Source: Patescibacteria group bacterium (lineage in GTDB: Bacteria > Patescibacteriota > Minisyncoccia > Phycocordibacterales > UBA918). Taken from it: DNA of 43,452 nucleotides. Under the pieces are notes generated by a model. That model saw only the letters and a program-made list of their open reading frames with translations. It did no database searches and was not told where the DNA came from. Below are positions 32,530-41,316 of this stretch, piece by piece. The position numbers were made by a program, and so were the translations under genes. Numbering within the stretch: the stretch's first letter is position 1; each line of letters starts with the position of its first letter. The stretch is from the NCBI GenBank assembly GCA_018608435.1, contig JABAZV010000018.1, forward strand, positions 35,298 through 78,749, in the 5' to 3' direction.

Positions 32530-33615
32530 ATGAACGAAGCTTCTCCAATTAACAAATTAGAACACTCCGAAACATTTAACTCAGAGATTCTGTCTGATAT
32601 TGCGTCTGTGTATGGAATATCGACACTTAAGTATATAAGCTCTCCTGAAAAAGGCATTATTACAGAAAATGCTATTTTAGAAGACGACGAAGGAATTCGT
32701 TATTTTGTGAAGCTTTATCGACCGGAGAAAACGAAAGACACAGCGGGCATATACCGAGCAGCTGAGTTGGTGGCTGAAAATCCAGATATACCCGTTTCGC
32801 TCCCAATATCCATTGGCGGCTCGCACACCGCATCGATAGATGGCCGGTCGCTTGCGCTTTTTCCTTACATTGAACACCGAACTGAGTTTCCGCAGAACAA
32901 AGAAGAAGACCGCGTGCTGACGAGTAATATCGCAAGAAATTTAGGTCGTATCCATGCTATGCCTGTGCAGACTGATGAAGACATGATTAAGCCAATCAAG
33001 CGCTGGCAATCAGAAAGCGTTGGTGCTCGTGTAGAAGAATTGCAGCGATTAAAAGACCATATTGATAGTTTGTCAGACCTTAGTGATTTTGATTCGCAAG
33101 CTCTTGAGGTGATTGCTACAAAAACTCAACTACTTGAACAATTGCCAGACGTGTCTGGTGAGCAACAAGAATTGGCGATTTGTCATGGAGATTACCATGG
33201 TCACAATGTCTTATTTAACGAAGAGATGGAAGTTGTCGCAATCATAGACTGGGACAACGCTGGCTTAGCTGATCCGTATATCGACTTTCTGCAAACGTTT
33301 ATGACGAACGTGATAAACAAAAAATTTGATACTTATCAAACAGAAAGAAAAGAAAATGCACAAACATTCATAAAAAGCTACGTAGAAGGTGCTGGTAAAG
33401 AAATTGACACTGAGCGTCTCAAGGCATCTTACGGTTTGTTTATGCACCAGCGTATCGGTGCTGCTTGGCCTTTAAACCAACATTATTTTGACGATAACAC
33501 AAGGAATGACGACAGGCTGCAGAATACTTTGGATAAATCGATCGCGTATGCTGAGCACTATGATGAAATTCTATATTTTATCCTTTCAATCCTTCAGGAA
33601 ATTGAAACAGAATAA
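32530..33615 (+). CDS. APH-family phosphotransferase (aminoglycoside/choline/homoserine kinase-like)
   Basis: This 361-aa protein has the protein-kinase-like fold of PF01636. The N-terminal lobe (EGIRYFVKLYRPEKTKD) supplies the ATP Lys. The catalytic loop is ICHGDYHGHNVLF (Asp near 220) and the metal Asp lies in IIDWDNAG (near 239). Downstream, IDFLQTFM and the C-terminal helices resemble homoserine-kinase-type and SrkA/YihE-like members; aminoglycoside resistance is not implied. The small-molecule or protein substrate is unknown. The gene is flanked by direct repeats of about 45 bp, which suggests it entered by insertion or duplication. Confidence 0.82.
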   Translation: MNEASPINKLEHSETFNSEILSDIASVYGISTLKYISSPEKGIITENAILEDDEGIRYFVKLYRPEKTKDTAGIYRAAELVAENPDIPVSLPISIGGSHTASIDGRSLALFPYIEHRTEFPQNKEEDRVLTSNIARNLGRIHAMPVQTDEDMIKPIKRWQSESVGARVEELQRLKDHIDSLSDLSDFDSQALEVIATKTQLLEQLPDVSGEQQELAICHGDYHGHNVLFNEEMEVVAIIDWDNAGLADPYIDFLQTFMTNVINKKFDTYQTERKENAQTFIKSYVEGAGKEIDTERLKASYGLFMHQRIGAAWPLNQHYFDDNTRNDDRLQNTLDKSIAYAEHYDEILYFILSILQEIETE

Positions 33616-33651
33616 TACTGGATGATTACAGTTGTTTGTAAAGTAATAGTT

Positions 33652-33710
33652 CTACAATAGAAAGACAAGTTTGAAGCGTTGAATACTGAAGAGGAATAGC
33701 GGTTATTTTC
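33652..33710 (+). repeat. Direct repeat, right copy
   Basis: This is the second copy of the DUF2130 gene end, 1246 bp downstream of the first. The DUF2130 stop TAA here reads GAA, and a TAG follows. The sequence before CTACAAT is unrelated to DUF2130, so this is not a whole-gene remnant. Confidence 0.8.
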
Positions 33711-33771
33711 TTAAAGTATGTTATCGTACCTCAACTAGTACGAGTTTTGTGCGTCTAATTAACAATTAAAT

Positions 33772-35355
33772 ATGCTGGAAAAACTATCTTCATACCTAAC
33801 GCCAAGTAACTGGCGACTTGATACGCTGTCTGGACTGACGGTGGCTTTGGCTTTGGTTCCTGAGGCGATTGCGTTTTCGTTTGTGGCCGGAGTAGAGCCG
33901 ATTGTTGGACTGTACGCTGCTGCAATGGTGAGTTTGATCGCTGCTTTGCTCAGTGGTAGGCCTGGGATGATTTCGGGTGCTACTGGAGCGCTTGCAGTTG
34001 TGATGGCCGAGCTGGTACGCAGTCATGGGGTGGAGTATTTGTTTGCCACGGTAATTTTGATGGGCTTTATTCAGTTGGTTATTGCTGTATTTAGGTTAGG
34101 TAAGTTTTCTCGCATCATTCCTTATCCGGTTATGTTGGGTTTTGTTAATGGTTTGGCGATTGTTATTTTCTTAGCCCAATTGCCGCAGCTGCAGTCGTTT
34201 ACGCCGGAAGGTCATTTTGGTTGGTCTCACGGAACTTGGTTGCCGCAAGCTGAACTTTTAACAATGTTTGGACTGATCGCCCTTACGATGGCTGTGATTT
34301 ATTTTCTTCCACGTTTTACCAAAGCAATCCCAGCATCACTCGCTTCAATATCACTGGTAACCATAATAGTCATACTGCTGGACATTGATACTCCGACGGT
34401 CTATGACATGTTGAAAGGTAATTCGCTAAGCGCAGGATTGCCGTCTTTTGGTATTCCTGACGTACCGTTTGGGCTTGAGACTCTAAAGATAATCTTTCCG
34501 TTTGCAATTGTTTTAGCTTTTATTGGGTTGGTTGAGTCACTCATGACCATGTCGCTTATTGATGAAAAGACTGATACTCGCGGGAAGAGTAATGTTGAAT
34601 GTTCCGCACAAGGTGTGGCTAATGTTGTGACGGGCTTTTTTGGAGGAATGGGCGGTTGTGCGATGGTTGGTCAAAGTATGATCAATATGGATTCTGGCGG
34701 GCGAGGGCGATTGGCTGGGATTGTGGCCGGGATAACTCTCTTTGGTTTTATCTTGTTTGCTGGATCGTTGATTGAAAAGATTCCGCTGGCGGCGCTCACT
34801 GGCGTTATGTTTATGGTTGTTTTGGGTACTTTTGCTTGGTCGAGTATTAGGGTGTTGCCTAGAATTCCTTTTTCAGATGCGTTTGTATTAGTGCTTGTTT
34901 CTATTACGACAGTGTTTTATGACTTGGCGATTGCTGTGATAGTGGGAATTGTTGTATCGGCTTTGGTCTTCAGCTGGAAACGTTCACAGAATATTCGCTC
35001 TAGAACATACGTCGACAAAGACGGTGTTAAACACTACGAGTTGAGTGGTTTGGTTTACTTTGCTTCCATCGAGAATTTCTCCAGAACTTTTACGCCGACT
35101 ACCGACCCCGCTTGTGTGGAAATCGATTTTGCAGAAGCGCGAATTCTTGATCATTCAGGCATCGAGGCACTCAATTCTTTAACCGAAAAGTACTTACAAG
35201 CTGGCACCACGCTTCATTTGCGTCATCTGAGTCATGACTGCAGAAGGTTGCTTAAAAACGCGGAAAAGGTAGTTAAAGTAAATGTTAAAGAAGATCCTGT
35301 TTATGAAGTGGCTGATGATGATCTGGATTCACAGGGCTTTGTTATTAAGGGTTAG
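33772..35355 (+). CDS. SulP/SLC26 family anion transporter with STAS domain
   Basis: This 527-aa protein has a SulP membrane domain (about 1-405) with family signatures VPEAIAFSFVAGVEPIVGLYAA and SGRPGMISGATGALAVVMAE, then NVVTGFFGGMGGCAMVGQS. A C-terminal STAS domain follows (about 420-520, CVEIDFAEARILDHSGIEAL). Members carry sulfate, bicarbonate or other anions, often coupled to Na+ or H+; the substrate cannot be called from sequence. The STAS segment keeps the DHSG loop common to regulatory STAS domains. The gene appears to be a single-gene unit. Confidence 0.9.
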   Translation: MLEKLSSYLTPSNWRLDTLSGLTVALALVPEAIAFSFVAGVEPIVGLYAAAMVSLIAALLSGRPGMISGATGALAVVMAELVRSHGVEYLFATVILMGFIQLVIAVFRLGKFSRIIPYPVMLGFVNGLAIVIFLAQLPQLQSFTPEGHFGWSHGTWLPQAELLTMFGLIALTMAVIYFLPRFTKAIPASLASISLVTIIVILLDIDTPTVYDMLKGNSLSAGLPSFGIPDVPFGLETLKIIFPFAIVLAFIGLVESLMTMSLIDEKTDTRGKSNVECSAQGVANVVTGFFGGMGGCAMVGQSMINMDSGGRGRLAGIVAGITLFGFILFAGSLIEKIPLAALTGVMFMVVLGTFAWSSIRVLPRIPFSDAFVLVLVSITTVFYDLAIAVIVGIVVSALVFSWKRSQNIRSRTYVDKDGVKHYELSGLVYFASIENFSRTFTPTTDPACVEIDFAEARILDHSGIEALNSLTEKYLQAGTTLHLRHLSHDCRRLLKNAEKVVKVNVKEDPVYEVADDDLDSQGFVIKG

Positions 35356-35473
35356 TCTTAGAAGAGGGAGTGAGTGTGGCAAATGATGTTTCTGATCTTA
35401 TCTGCAGTGCCCCTGTTTCAAATTTTTAAGTACTAGTTGGGTCATGTTGTGGTAAGAAAACGCTTGTTCTTAC

Positions 35474-35511
35474 GTCTTCTTGAAGACAAAAGATACACAG
35501 TTTTTGTGTAT
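35474..35511 (+). promoter_or_regulatory. Two dyads upstream of the ABC exporter
   Basis: GTCTTC-TT-GAAGAC (35474-35487) and ATACACA-GTTTT-TGTGTAT (35493-35511) lie 14-50 bp before the ATG at 35525. They could be an operator or the SulP gene's terminator; no long T-tract follows. Confidence 0.35.
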
Positions 35512-35524
35512 GTAATTTCTGCTC

Positions 35525-37315
35525 ATGAATAATTTAAAACAAAACGCACAATCAACTCAAAACAAAATCCCACAAACGCCAATAGCGTTTGTGTTGTATT
35601 CGGTACGACCGTTTATTTTTCCGGCTGTTCTGACGCTTGTGTTTGTTTTGTGTGCAAGCTTGCTGACAGTGAGTTTGCCTTATGTACTTAAGAACATTGT
35701 CGATGAAGCGCTTTTGGGAGCTGATGATGTTGTTGCGAGTGGGAAGGTGTTGTTTTGGGTGATTATGGTACCGGTGGTTTTGGCTGCGACCTATATTTTT
35801 TGGCGCTTGAGTGGATTTTTGGGAATGCAATGGTTGACTAAAGTTGAAGCTAGTGCGCATGAGAGTTTGTACGATTATGTGACTAAGCATAGTCATGGAT
35901 ATTTTTCTGATCATTTTGCGGGAGCTGTATCTAATAAAATTACTAATGCTGCCTCTGGGACATTTCGCCTGCTTGAGCAAACACTGTTGGGACATTTTCC
36001 AAACTTTGTGTCGTTTATTGCGTCTGGAATTCTTATCTTTATTACCAATATCGCAGCCGGCTTTATCTTTGTTGCTCTAATAGTGCTTTTGGTTCCGATG
36101 AATGTGTGGTTGGCAAAAATACGACGGCCGCTCGTGGTTGAATATTCTGAAGACAAATCGAAGTTTCGTGGTCAAGCCGTTGATTTACTGACTAACGCAT
36201 CAGCGATGCGGCAGTATTCCCGTCGTCCTTTTGAGCTTTCTGGCTTGCAACGACACATTGCGACAATGCGCGCTTCTGATTTGCGTCAGTGGAGAATGAG
36301 CGAATGGATACTATTGATCAATAATGTTGTGATTGTCGTAGCGTTGGGATCGATGATGTATTTCATGGCTACCTACTGGCAGCGTGGTGTGGTTTCGACT
36401 GGTGATTTTGTATTGGTTGTATCACTCGTGTTTAGCCTCAGCGGCACACTTACTTTCATTGGTAGCTCAATCAATCAGTTTGTTAGAATTTACGGAGAAG
36501 TAGAAGAGGGTTTGCGGGAAGTATTGCTTCCTCATGAAGTTGTGGATGAAGCAGGTGCCAGCGAGCTTGAAGTTAAACAAGCGAATATTGACTGGAAGAA
36601 TGTCACGTTTCAGTTTGATAGCAATACGGTGTTTAGTGATTTCTCCCTTTCTATTCCGACTGGACAACGAGTCGGCTTGGTCGGGCAATCTGGAGCAGGG
36701 AAGACGACTTTTGTGTCCTTGCTCTTACGCCAGCACGATATCTCTGCAGGCGAAATTATGATTGATTGTCAGAATATTGCTCATGTTACTCAAGATTCAT
36801 TGCGACAAGCGATTGCAATTGTGCCGCAAGAACCAGCTCTTTTCCATCGTTCCATTCGGGAAAACATTATCTATGGAAAGCTTGACGCAACTGAAGAGGA
36901 GGTAATTGCTGTGGCAAAAAAAGCTCAAGCGCATGAATTCATTACAGAATTGCCAGACGGGTATAACACGATGGTTGGAGAGCGTGGAGTAAAGCTTTCT
37001 GGTGGACAGAAACAAAGAGTAGCGATTGCTCGCGCAATGCTTAAAGATGCGCCTATTCTAGTGCTCGACGAAGCGACCTCTGCGCTCGATAGCGAAAGCG
37101 AAGTAGCGATCCAAAAAGCACTAGAGACTTTAATGGAAGGCCGAACAGTGATTGCGATCGCCCACCGACTCTCCACATTGCGAGAAATGGACCGTATTAT
37201 AGTGCTAAAAGATGGAGAAATTATTGAAGACGGAAATCATGACTCTCTGGCAACCGAAGGTGGAGTATATGAAAGATTGTGGAATCATCAGGCTGGAGGA
37301 TTTTTGGTTGATTAA
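35525..37315 (+). CDS. ABC exporter half-transporter (MsbA/lipid-flippase type)
   Basis: This 596-aa protein has a six-helix exporter domain (about 30-330) fused to an ATPase domain. Motifs are Walker A GQSGAGKTT (near 390), the Q-loop in IVPQEPALF, signature LSGGQKQR (near 490), Walker B ILVLDEATSALD (near 512) and H-loop AIAHRLS. It should work as a homodimer, since no partner gene is adjacent. Substrates of this class include lipids, lipid-linked glycans, drugs and peptides; none can be chosen from sequence. Confidence 0.92.
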   Translation: MNNLKQNAQSTQNKIPQTPIAFVLYSVRPFIFPAVLTLVFVLCASLLTVSLPYVLKNIVDEALLGADDVVASGKVLFWVIMVPVVLAATYIFWRLSGFLGMQWLTKVEASAHESLYDYVTKHSHGYFSDHFAGAVSNKITNAASGTFRLLEQTLLGHFPNFVSFIASGILIFITNIAAGFIFVALIVLLVPMNVWLAKIRRPLVVEYSEDKSKFRGQAVDLLTNASAMRQYSRRPFELSGLQRHIATMRASDLRQWRMSEWILLINNVVIVVALGSMMYFMATYWQRGVVSTGDFVLVVSLVFSLSGTLTFIGSSINQFVRIYGEVEEGLREVLLPHEVVDEAGASELEVKQANIDWKNVTFQFDSNTVFSDFSLSIPTGQRVGLVGQSGAGKTTFVSLLLRQHDISAGEIMIDCQNIAHVTQDSLRQAIAIVPQEPALFHRSIRENIIYGKLDATEEEVIAVAKKAQAHEFITELPDGYNTMVGERGVKLSGGQKQRVAIARAMLKDAPILVLDEATSALDSESEVAIQKALETLMEGRTVIAIAHRLSTLREMDRIIVLKDGEIIEDGNHDSLATEGGVYERLWNHQAGGFLVD

Positions 37316-37332
37316 GTCTTTGTTAATATGGT

Positions 37333-37402
37333 CAGACGAAGAGACGTCTGTTTCATTCACGAAGTAAAAACTCAAAACCCAGCTCACAAAGCTGGGTTTT
37401 GA
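37333..37402. terminator. Terminator pair between convergent genes
   Basis: CAGACG-AAGAGA-CGTCTG-TTTC (37333-37354) is a weak terminator for the ABC gene. TCAAAACCCAGCT-CACAA-AGCTGGGTTTTGA (37372-37402) is a perfect 13-bp dyad serving both strands, between the ABC gene and the leftward DUF6159 gene. Confidence 0.85.
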
Positions 37403-37422
37403 TATTTGCTAAAAAGTCTTGT

Positions 37423-38505
37423 TTACTTTTTCTTTTCTTTCTTCTCTTTCACAGCGCCAAGGATTAGTTCTGGTGAAAAACCTTCAGCTACGATGCCGAA
37501 GCGGGCGTATGAGTAAAGAGCAACTTTGAATATCTCTGACAGGGTGGAAGTTACAACTGAAAGAACTATTGCAGATAAGAAGAAAAGTACTAGAATTATT
37601 ACATAAGTAATAATTCCTAATCCAAGTGATGCGCTAAGGAATAAGAGTAACCCGTGTGCAACAACTGTTCCCAGGAAGAGCACTATGGTTACTAGTCCTA
37701 AAGACAAGTTCATTATGATGGTTTCTCCCCAAGTCTTTTTAAACACTGAACCTGAGTTTTTAACAGACTGCCATACAGAAACGTTGTCGAGAAGTAATGT
37801 TGGGGCTATAAACATGGTAACTATTGCCCAAGCTGCACCGAGCAGACCGGCTGCTAGTTTGCCGAGTAGTTTTGATCGGTTTGAAATAAATTGCAGTACC
37901 ACTCCGACAGTACTGGCAAGTAGGCTCCAGATAAAAATTTTCCCACTAATATTCTTGGCTCGGTTCATACCTTCAGAAAAACCAATGTTGCCACCGTTAA
38001 TTCTTTCGTAGACTATCGCAGTCAAGCCAACTTTGAAATATGTAATGATGAAGTAAGCTATTACATAGTAGGCAAACAGCGCGACATAAAAGAGAAGATC
38101 GTTTTCTTCTTGAGCAAGAGCGCCGCTCAGCCACATGCCGACACCAAAGATTGCGCCAGCAATCATGAGAAGAAGTGAAGAAATCACAGGAAAGAGAATG
38201 ATTTCTTTGTCTTGCTTGAGTATATTTAACGATTGCTTAAACAATCGCCAGCTAGCTTTAAACCGCCCCATTTGCTTAACCGAAGCAATTGCTTCGTCTC
38301 TCGTCATGGTATTTTCTGAGCCTGATGTGTTTGCAGTGTTCGGTGTTGGTGTTGGTTGAGCTGAGGTAGATGTTTCGCCAGCAAAGGCTGCGCTTACATC
38401 ATCTTCAGCCCAGCCATTATTAATAAGCGCTTGTCTTATCGACGATTCACTTTGGCCGCTTTGTCGCTGAATACTAATATAGTCGATTAATTCTTGGGTG
38501 ATCAT
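37423..38505 (-). CDS. DUF6159-like multi-pass membrane protein with N-terminal helical module
   Basis: This 360-aa protein starts with a roughly 45-residue helical module (MITQELIDYIS...INNGWAEDDVSAAF) that also begins the 287-aa protein at 775. After a Thr/Pro linker comes GRFKASWRLFKQSLNILKQDKEI, the typical DUF6159 opening. About six transmembrane helices follow, with EGMNRA between helices, and a Lys-rich tail (KEKKEKKK). The role of DUF6159 proteins is not known. The shared module may act as a docking domain for a common partner. Confidence 0.78.
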   Translation of the reverse strand: MITQELIDYISIQRQSGQSESSIRQALINNGWAEDDVSAAFAGETSTSAQPTPTPNTANTSGSENTMTRDEAIASVKQMGRFKASWRLFKQSLNILKQDKEIILFPVISSLLLMIAGAIFGVGMWLSGALAQEENDLLFYVALFAYYVIAYFIITYFKVGLTAIVYERINGGNIGFSEGMNRAKNISGKIFIWSLLASTVGVVLQFISNRSKLLGKLAAGLLGAAWAIVTMFIAPTLLLDNVSVWQSVKNSGSVFKKTWGETIIMNLSLGLVTIVLFLGTVVAHGLLLFLSASLGLGIITYVIILVLFFLSAIVLSVVTSTLSEIFKVALYSYARFGIVAEGFSPELILGAVKEKKEKKK

Positions 38506-38664
38506 ATATTTGTGGTGGACTATTAATATATTAATTGTAACAGATGCGCGTGTTCTTTTGTTTAATATTCATGCTTAATTATGTTGCCTAAAGACATGGC
38601 AACTTGATTTTATGATTCATTGCCGTAAAGTATAAACAGATTGTAAATGCAGGAGAAATGTATT

Positions 38665-39369
38665 ATGCAAAAGATTGTATGGGGTGTGGGTATCTACTCG
38701 GTTATACTAACTGTTAGTTTGGTCGGCGGCTGCTTTTGTTGGATTCAGGTGGTTCGAGGTAAACTTATCATTACTGATAGAACAAAGCTGTTTGAAGCGA
38801 TAAAGAAAGGTCGACTGCTTATTGTGGCCAATCATCCTACTTTGCTCGAAACTGTTATTTTGCAGCTATTAATGTTCCCTCGAAAACTAGTGCATCCAAG
38901 AAGATATTTTATTTGGTGTGTGCCAAGCGCGAGTTTGTTTCGCAGTTGGTGGGGGAGATGGCTGTACAAGTCGGCGCGGTGTGTTGAGATTAATCGCAAT
39001 GATAAGTGTTCTCGCAGGCGAGCGTTGCGGAGTATATCAGCAAAACTTAAGTCTGGAGAAACAGTTTTGGTACACGGTGAAGCTGGTCGAACGAACGGTA
39101 AGCTGGCAGATTCGCCACTTATCAATCTAAACGGTCGCTACATGCGCGAAATGCTATTCCCAGCTGCTCGTATTGCCAGAATAGCTGAGGCTGATGTCTT
39201 ACCAGTGTGGTTTGAAATTCCTTTTTGGGAAAATAAAAATGATTTTAAGCAAGCGTTATGGTATTGGATTCGTTCTGGTGAAGTAATAACTATTCACATT
39301 GGGGATGTTTTAAAGTCGACAGACAATTTAACACAAGAGAATATACAGACTGCTATTATGGACGCATGA
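38665..39369 (+). CDS. PlsC-like 1-acylglycerol-phosphate acyltransferase family protein
   Basis: The track starts at 38647, but AGGAG (38651-38655) lies 9 nt before the ATG at 38665, giving 234 aa. There is an N-terminal membrane segment (VGIYSVILTVSLVGGCF). The catalytic block reads IVANHPTLLETV, so the HX4D motif appears as HX4E. The substrate block is VHGEAGRTNG instead of FPEGTRS. The fold and block order match PlsC-type acyltransferases, which act on membrane phospholipid precursors. The Asp-to-Glu change may alter or weaken catalysis. A terminator overlaps the stop codon. Confidence 0.75.
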   Translation: MQKIVWGVGIYSVILTVSLVGGCFCWIQVVRGKLIITDRTKLFEAIKKGRLLIVANHPTLLETVILQLLMFPRKLVHPRRYFIWCVPSASLFRSWWGRWLYKSARCVEINRNDKCSRRRALRSISAKLKSGETVLVHGEAGRTNGKLADSPLINLNGRYMREMLFPAARIARIAEADVLPVWFEIPFWENKNDFKQALWYWIRSGEVITIHIGDVLKSTDNLTQENIQTAIMDA

Positions 39370-39391
39370 GGAGCATTTGCTCCTCATTTTT
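39366..39391 (+). terminator. Terminator overlapping the acyltransferase stop codon
   Basis: ATGAGGAGCA-TT-TGCTCCTCAT is a perfect 10-bp stem followed by TTTT. The stop TGA lies within the left arm. Confidence 0.85.
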
Positions 39392-39534
39392 AGTGTAATT
39401 TTAATCTTAGCTCAAGACGTTTCCTCGAAGAAGAAGAGAGCTTTTTGATTAAAATTGTGCGTACGCTTGCAAATTAGCGGCTTAAGCAAAAACATAGTAT
39501 AATGGGAACATATCAGTAATTGATTGTGAATATT

Positions 39535-39849
39535 ATGCTCACTCTATACGTTACGCCACATAGCCCATTTTGCCACCGGGTTGAACAGATGGCAGATAAT
39601 CTAAAAATAACCTTGGAAAAGAAGGATGTTTCAGACGACAACTCTGCGCTAGCAGAGTTACTAGAAAAAGGAGGTAAGAAGCAGGTGCCGTTTTTGGTGG
39701 ATGATGAGAAGGGTGAGTCTATGTATGAAACCAGTGACATAATTGATTACTTGCGTACAAACTACGCTGGCTCTGGCGACGACAAAGCAGAAGCTGGTAA
39801 GCCGCGCATTCACATGGGAGATTCTACCTGTGTGTCGTGCGAAGGATAG
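39535..39849 (+). CDS. Glutaredoxin-like / GST N-terminal-like thiol protein
   Basis: The track starts at a TTG at 39520; the ATG at 39535 (MLTLYVTPHSPFCHRV) gives 104 aa and the usual first strand. The active site reads SPFC rather than CPYC, so it is a monothiol type. The cis-Pro motif KKQVPFLV and YETSDIIDYL, the glutathione-contact region, are present. A C-terminal extension carries a second pair, CVSC, which may act as a resolving or metal-binding site. TATAAT lies at 39498-39503, about 30 nt upstream. Confidence 0.8.
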   Translation: MLTLYVTPHSPFCHRVEQMADNLKITLEKKDVSDDNSALAELLEKGGKKQVPFLVDDEKGESMYETSDIIDYLRTNYAGSGDDKAEAGKPRIHMGDSTCVSCEG

Positions 39850-39940
39850 AAAGCGTTTTGTGTCCAGTACTTGAGGGTGCTGGGCGATGCAAGAGTTTCT
39901 TGACTGAATGTTGTGTACCATAATTCTTGTGCCGCCGTAT

Positions 39941-39965
39941 CGCCCTGAAGGATTTATCCTTGGCG
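39941..39965 (+). promoter_or_regulatory. Stem-loop in the leader of hpf
   Basis: CGCC-CTG-AAGGAT-TT-ATCCTT-GGCG folds into a 10-bp interrupted stem ending 28 nt before the hpf ATG. It lacks a T-tract, so an RNA control element is more likely than a terminator. Confidence 0.45.
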
Positions 39966-39993
39966 AATATTATTGGAGTTAACCAATATTCTT

Positions 39994-40362
39994 ATGGCTA
40001 TAGCAGAAGTAACCAACTACAAATTTAATGGTCTGAAGGAAGCAAAAAGGCTGACTGATGTCCTGGAGCAAAAGTATCAAGGTCTGGAGAAGTACTTACA
40101 CGGAACCGAATCAATTACTTGCGACGTCGAGTTTCAGAAAGTAGCACCAAACAAGAATGGTCAGGTGCATCAAGTGGTAATGAATTTACAGATAAACGGC
40201 ACGCTCTATCGAGCTGAAGCAACTGAAGAAAGCTTTGAGAAAGCGATTGATGAAGTACGTGATGAAATGGACAAAGAGCTCAGACGAGCGAAAGAAAAAA
40301 CAGTAACTCTGCATAGAGCAGCCGGCCGAGCAGCTAAAGAGAAGATGATGAGTGGTGTGTAG
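39994..40362 (+). CDS. hpf: Ribosome hibernation promoting factor (HPF/YfiA, S30AE family)
   Basis: This protein is 122 aa from the ATG at 39994 (the track uses a TTG at 39973). It has the beta-alpha-beta-beta-beta-alpha pattern of short HPF. An N-terminal helix (LKEAKRLTDVLEQKYQGLEKY) is followed by strands ITCDVEFQKVA, QVHQVVMNLQI and LYRAEATEES, then a basic helix (IDEVRDEMDKELRRAKEK). It binds the 30S decoding region in resting cells and blocks translation. The long-HPF dimerisation domain is absent. A terminator follows at 40375. Confidence 0.82.
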   Translation: MAIAEVTNYKFNGLKEAKRLTDVLEQKYQGLEKYLHGTESITCDVEFQKVAPNKNGQVHQVVMNLQINGTLYRAEATEESFEKAIDEVRDEMDKELRRAKEKTVTLHRAAGRAAKEKMMSGV

Positions 40363-40374
40363 AGTGTGAATAAA

Positions 40375-40409
40375 AACAATCGCAGTTTCAGGCTGCGATT
40401 GTTTTTTGT
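40375..40409 (+). terminator. Terminator of hpf
   Basis: AACAATCGCAG-TTTCAGG-CTGCGATTGTT is a perfect 11-bp stem with a T6 tail. Confidence 0.9.
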
Positions 40410-40476
40410 TTGACGTTAAATCTTTTTATAAATGAGCAAAGCGTCGCTTTAAGTAAAATACATTTTTTAAAATTTA

Positions 40477-40584
40477 CTATAAGACTCCTTCCTCAGTACT
40501 TTTAGTTGTCACTTCTTCATTCTTTGTTTCCGCGATTGCTTCGTCTACTGTTGTCTCTGGTTCAGTTTCTTCGTCGTATATATT
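40477..40584 (-). other. In-frame acidic extension after a TAG stop
   Basis: Directly after the TAG of the 193-aa secreted protein the same frame stays open for 35 codons (NIYDEETEPETTVDEAIAET...) to a second TAG at 40477-40479. The composition (Glu/Thr/Ala-rich) is that of a genuine protein tail, like the acidic tail of the S74 fibre. Confidence 0.6.
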
Positions 40585-41166
40585 CTAACTTTCTATTGCT
40601 CCGACAATCACTTCAATGGTTTTGGTTTCATACCAATCTTCACACTTTTCTTTGGCAAACAATGCTCCGCCTTTGCCAGTTTCTTTTGCTACTGCGCGTT
40701 GCACTCCGCGGCTGTTTGGGTCGTTTAGCAGGTCTTCTGTTTTGCGATAATTTGCGGCTATGGCTGGTGCTACTTTGCAATTATTTCTGCCACCGTGCGC
40801 AGCATCGTCGTTCTTATGATGGGCGGTGATTGTTATGCTGTATGCGCCTGGCGCTTCGACTGTCCATGGAATACTGTAGTTTGTGGAAGTCTCGCTGCCT
40901 GAACCTTTTAGTGGTTCTGGCCCGTAGATGAACTCTCCGTTAACTTCGCCCCAGTATTCAACAACGTTTAAATTGCCGTGAACTTCGTGAGTAATAGCAC
41001 CTTCAAAGTCGATGGTGAAAGGGAAGTAAGGGATATTAAGTACAGGTCCAGCTGGAGTTACGGGCTCACCACCGATGAAGTCTATGGTAACGGTTGGATA
41101 ATGCGCAATGGCCGGAAGCGCGATTAGTGCCAATAAAAAAATAGCGGTGCAGAAAAAATATTTCAT
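40585..41166 (-). CDS. Secreted beta-rich protein, unidentified, ending at an internal TAG
   Basis: This 193-aa protein has a signal peptide (about 1-21, FCTAIFLLALIALPAIA). The first 120 residues form strands typical of an Ig-like domain (TVTIDFIGGEPVTPAG..., APGAYSITITAHH). A region with NNCKVAPAIAANYRKTEDLL and a second Cys (KEKCEDWYETKTIEVIV) follows. Two cysteines in the mature part may pair. The frame continues 35 codons past the TAG, so the ancestral protein was probably about 229 aa. No family recognised. It stands alone, facing away from the Nudix gene. Confidence 0.75.
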   Translation of the reverse strand: MKYFFCTAIFLLALIALPAIAHYPTVTIDFIGGEPVTPAGPVLNIPYFPFTIDFEGAITHEVHGNLNVVEYWGEVNGEFIYGPEPLKGSGSETSTNYSIPWTVEAPGAYSITITAHHKNDDAAHGGRNNCKVAPAIAANYRKTEDLLNDPNSRGVQRAVAKETGKGGALFAKEKCEDWYETKTIEVIVGAIES

Positions 41167-41316
41167 ATGGCTGTAATTTTAACATGACTTTATGTGGCTC
41201 TTGTGCGAAAAGCAGTTGGCGCACGTACTGGGTATGAGGTGGAACCAGTTTGAGTAACATTTTTAAATAGTTGCCTCGATCAGGTGACAGGTACAGGTCT
41301 TCAAAAAATATTCAAA

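Noticed and set aside
40585-40587. Alternative genetic code (TAG or TGA recoding)
   Set aside because: Other genes end cleanly at TAG (for example 223, 1638 and 31070) and at TGA (10649, 39369), and no conserved protein has an internal TGA.
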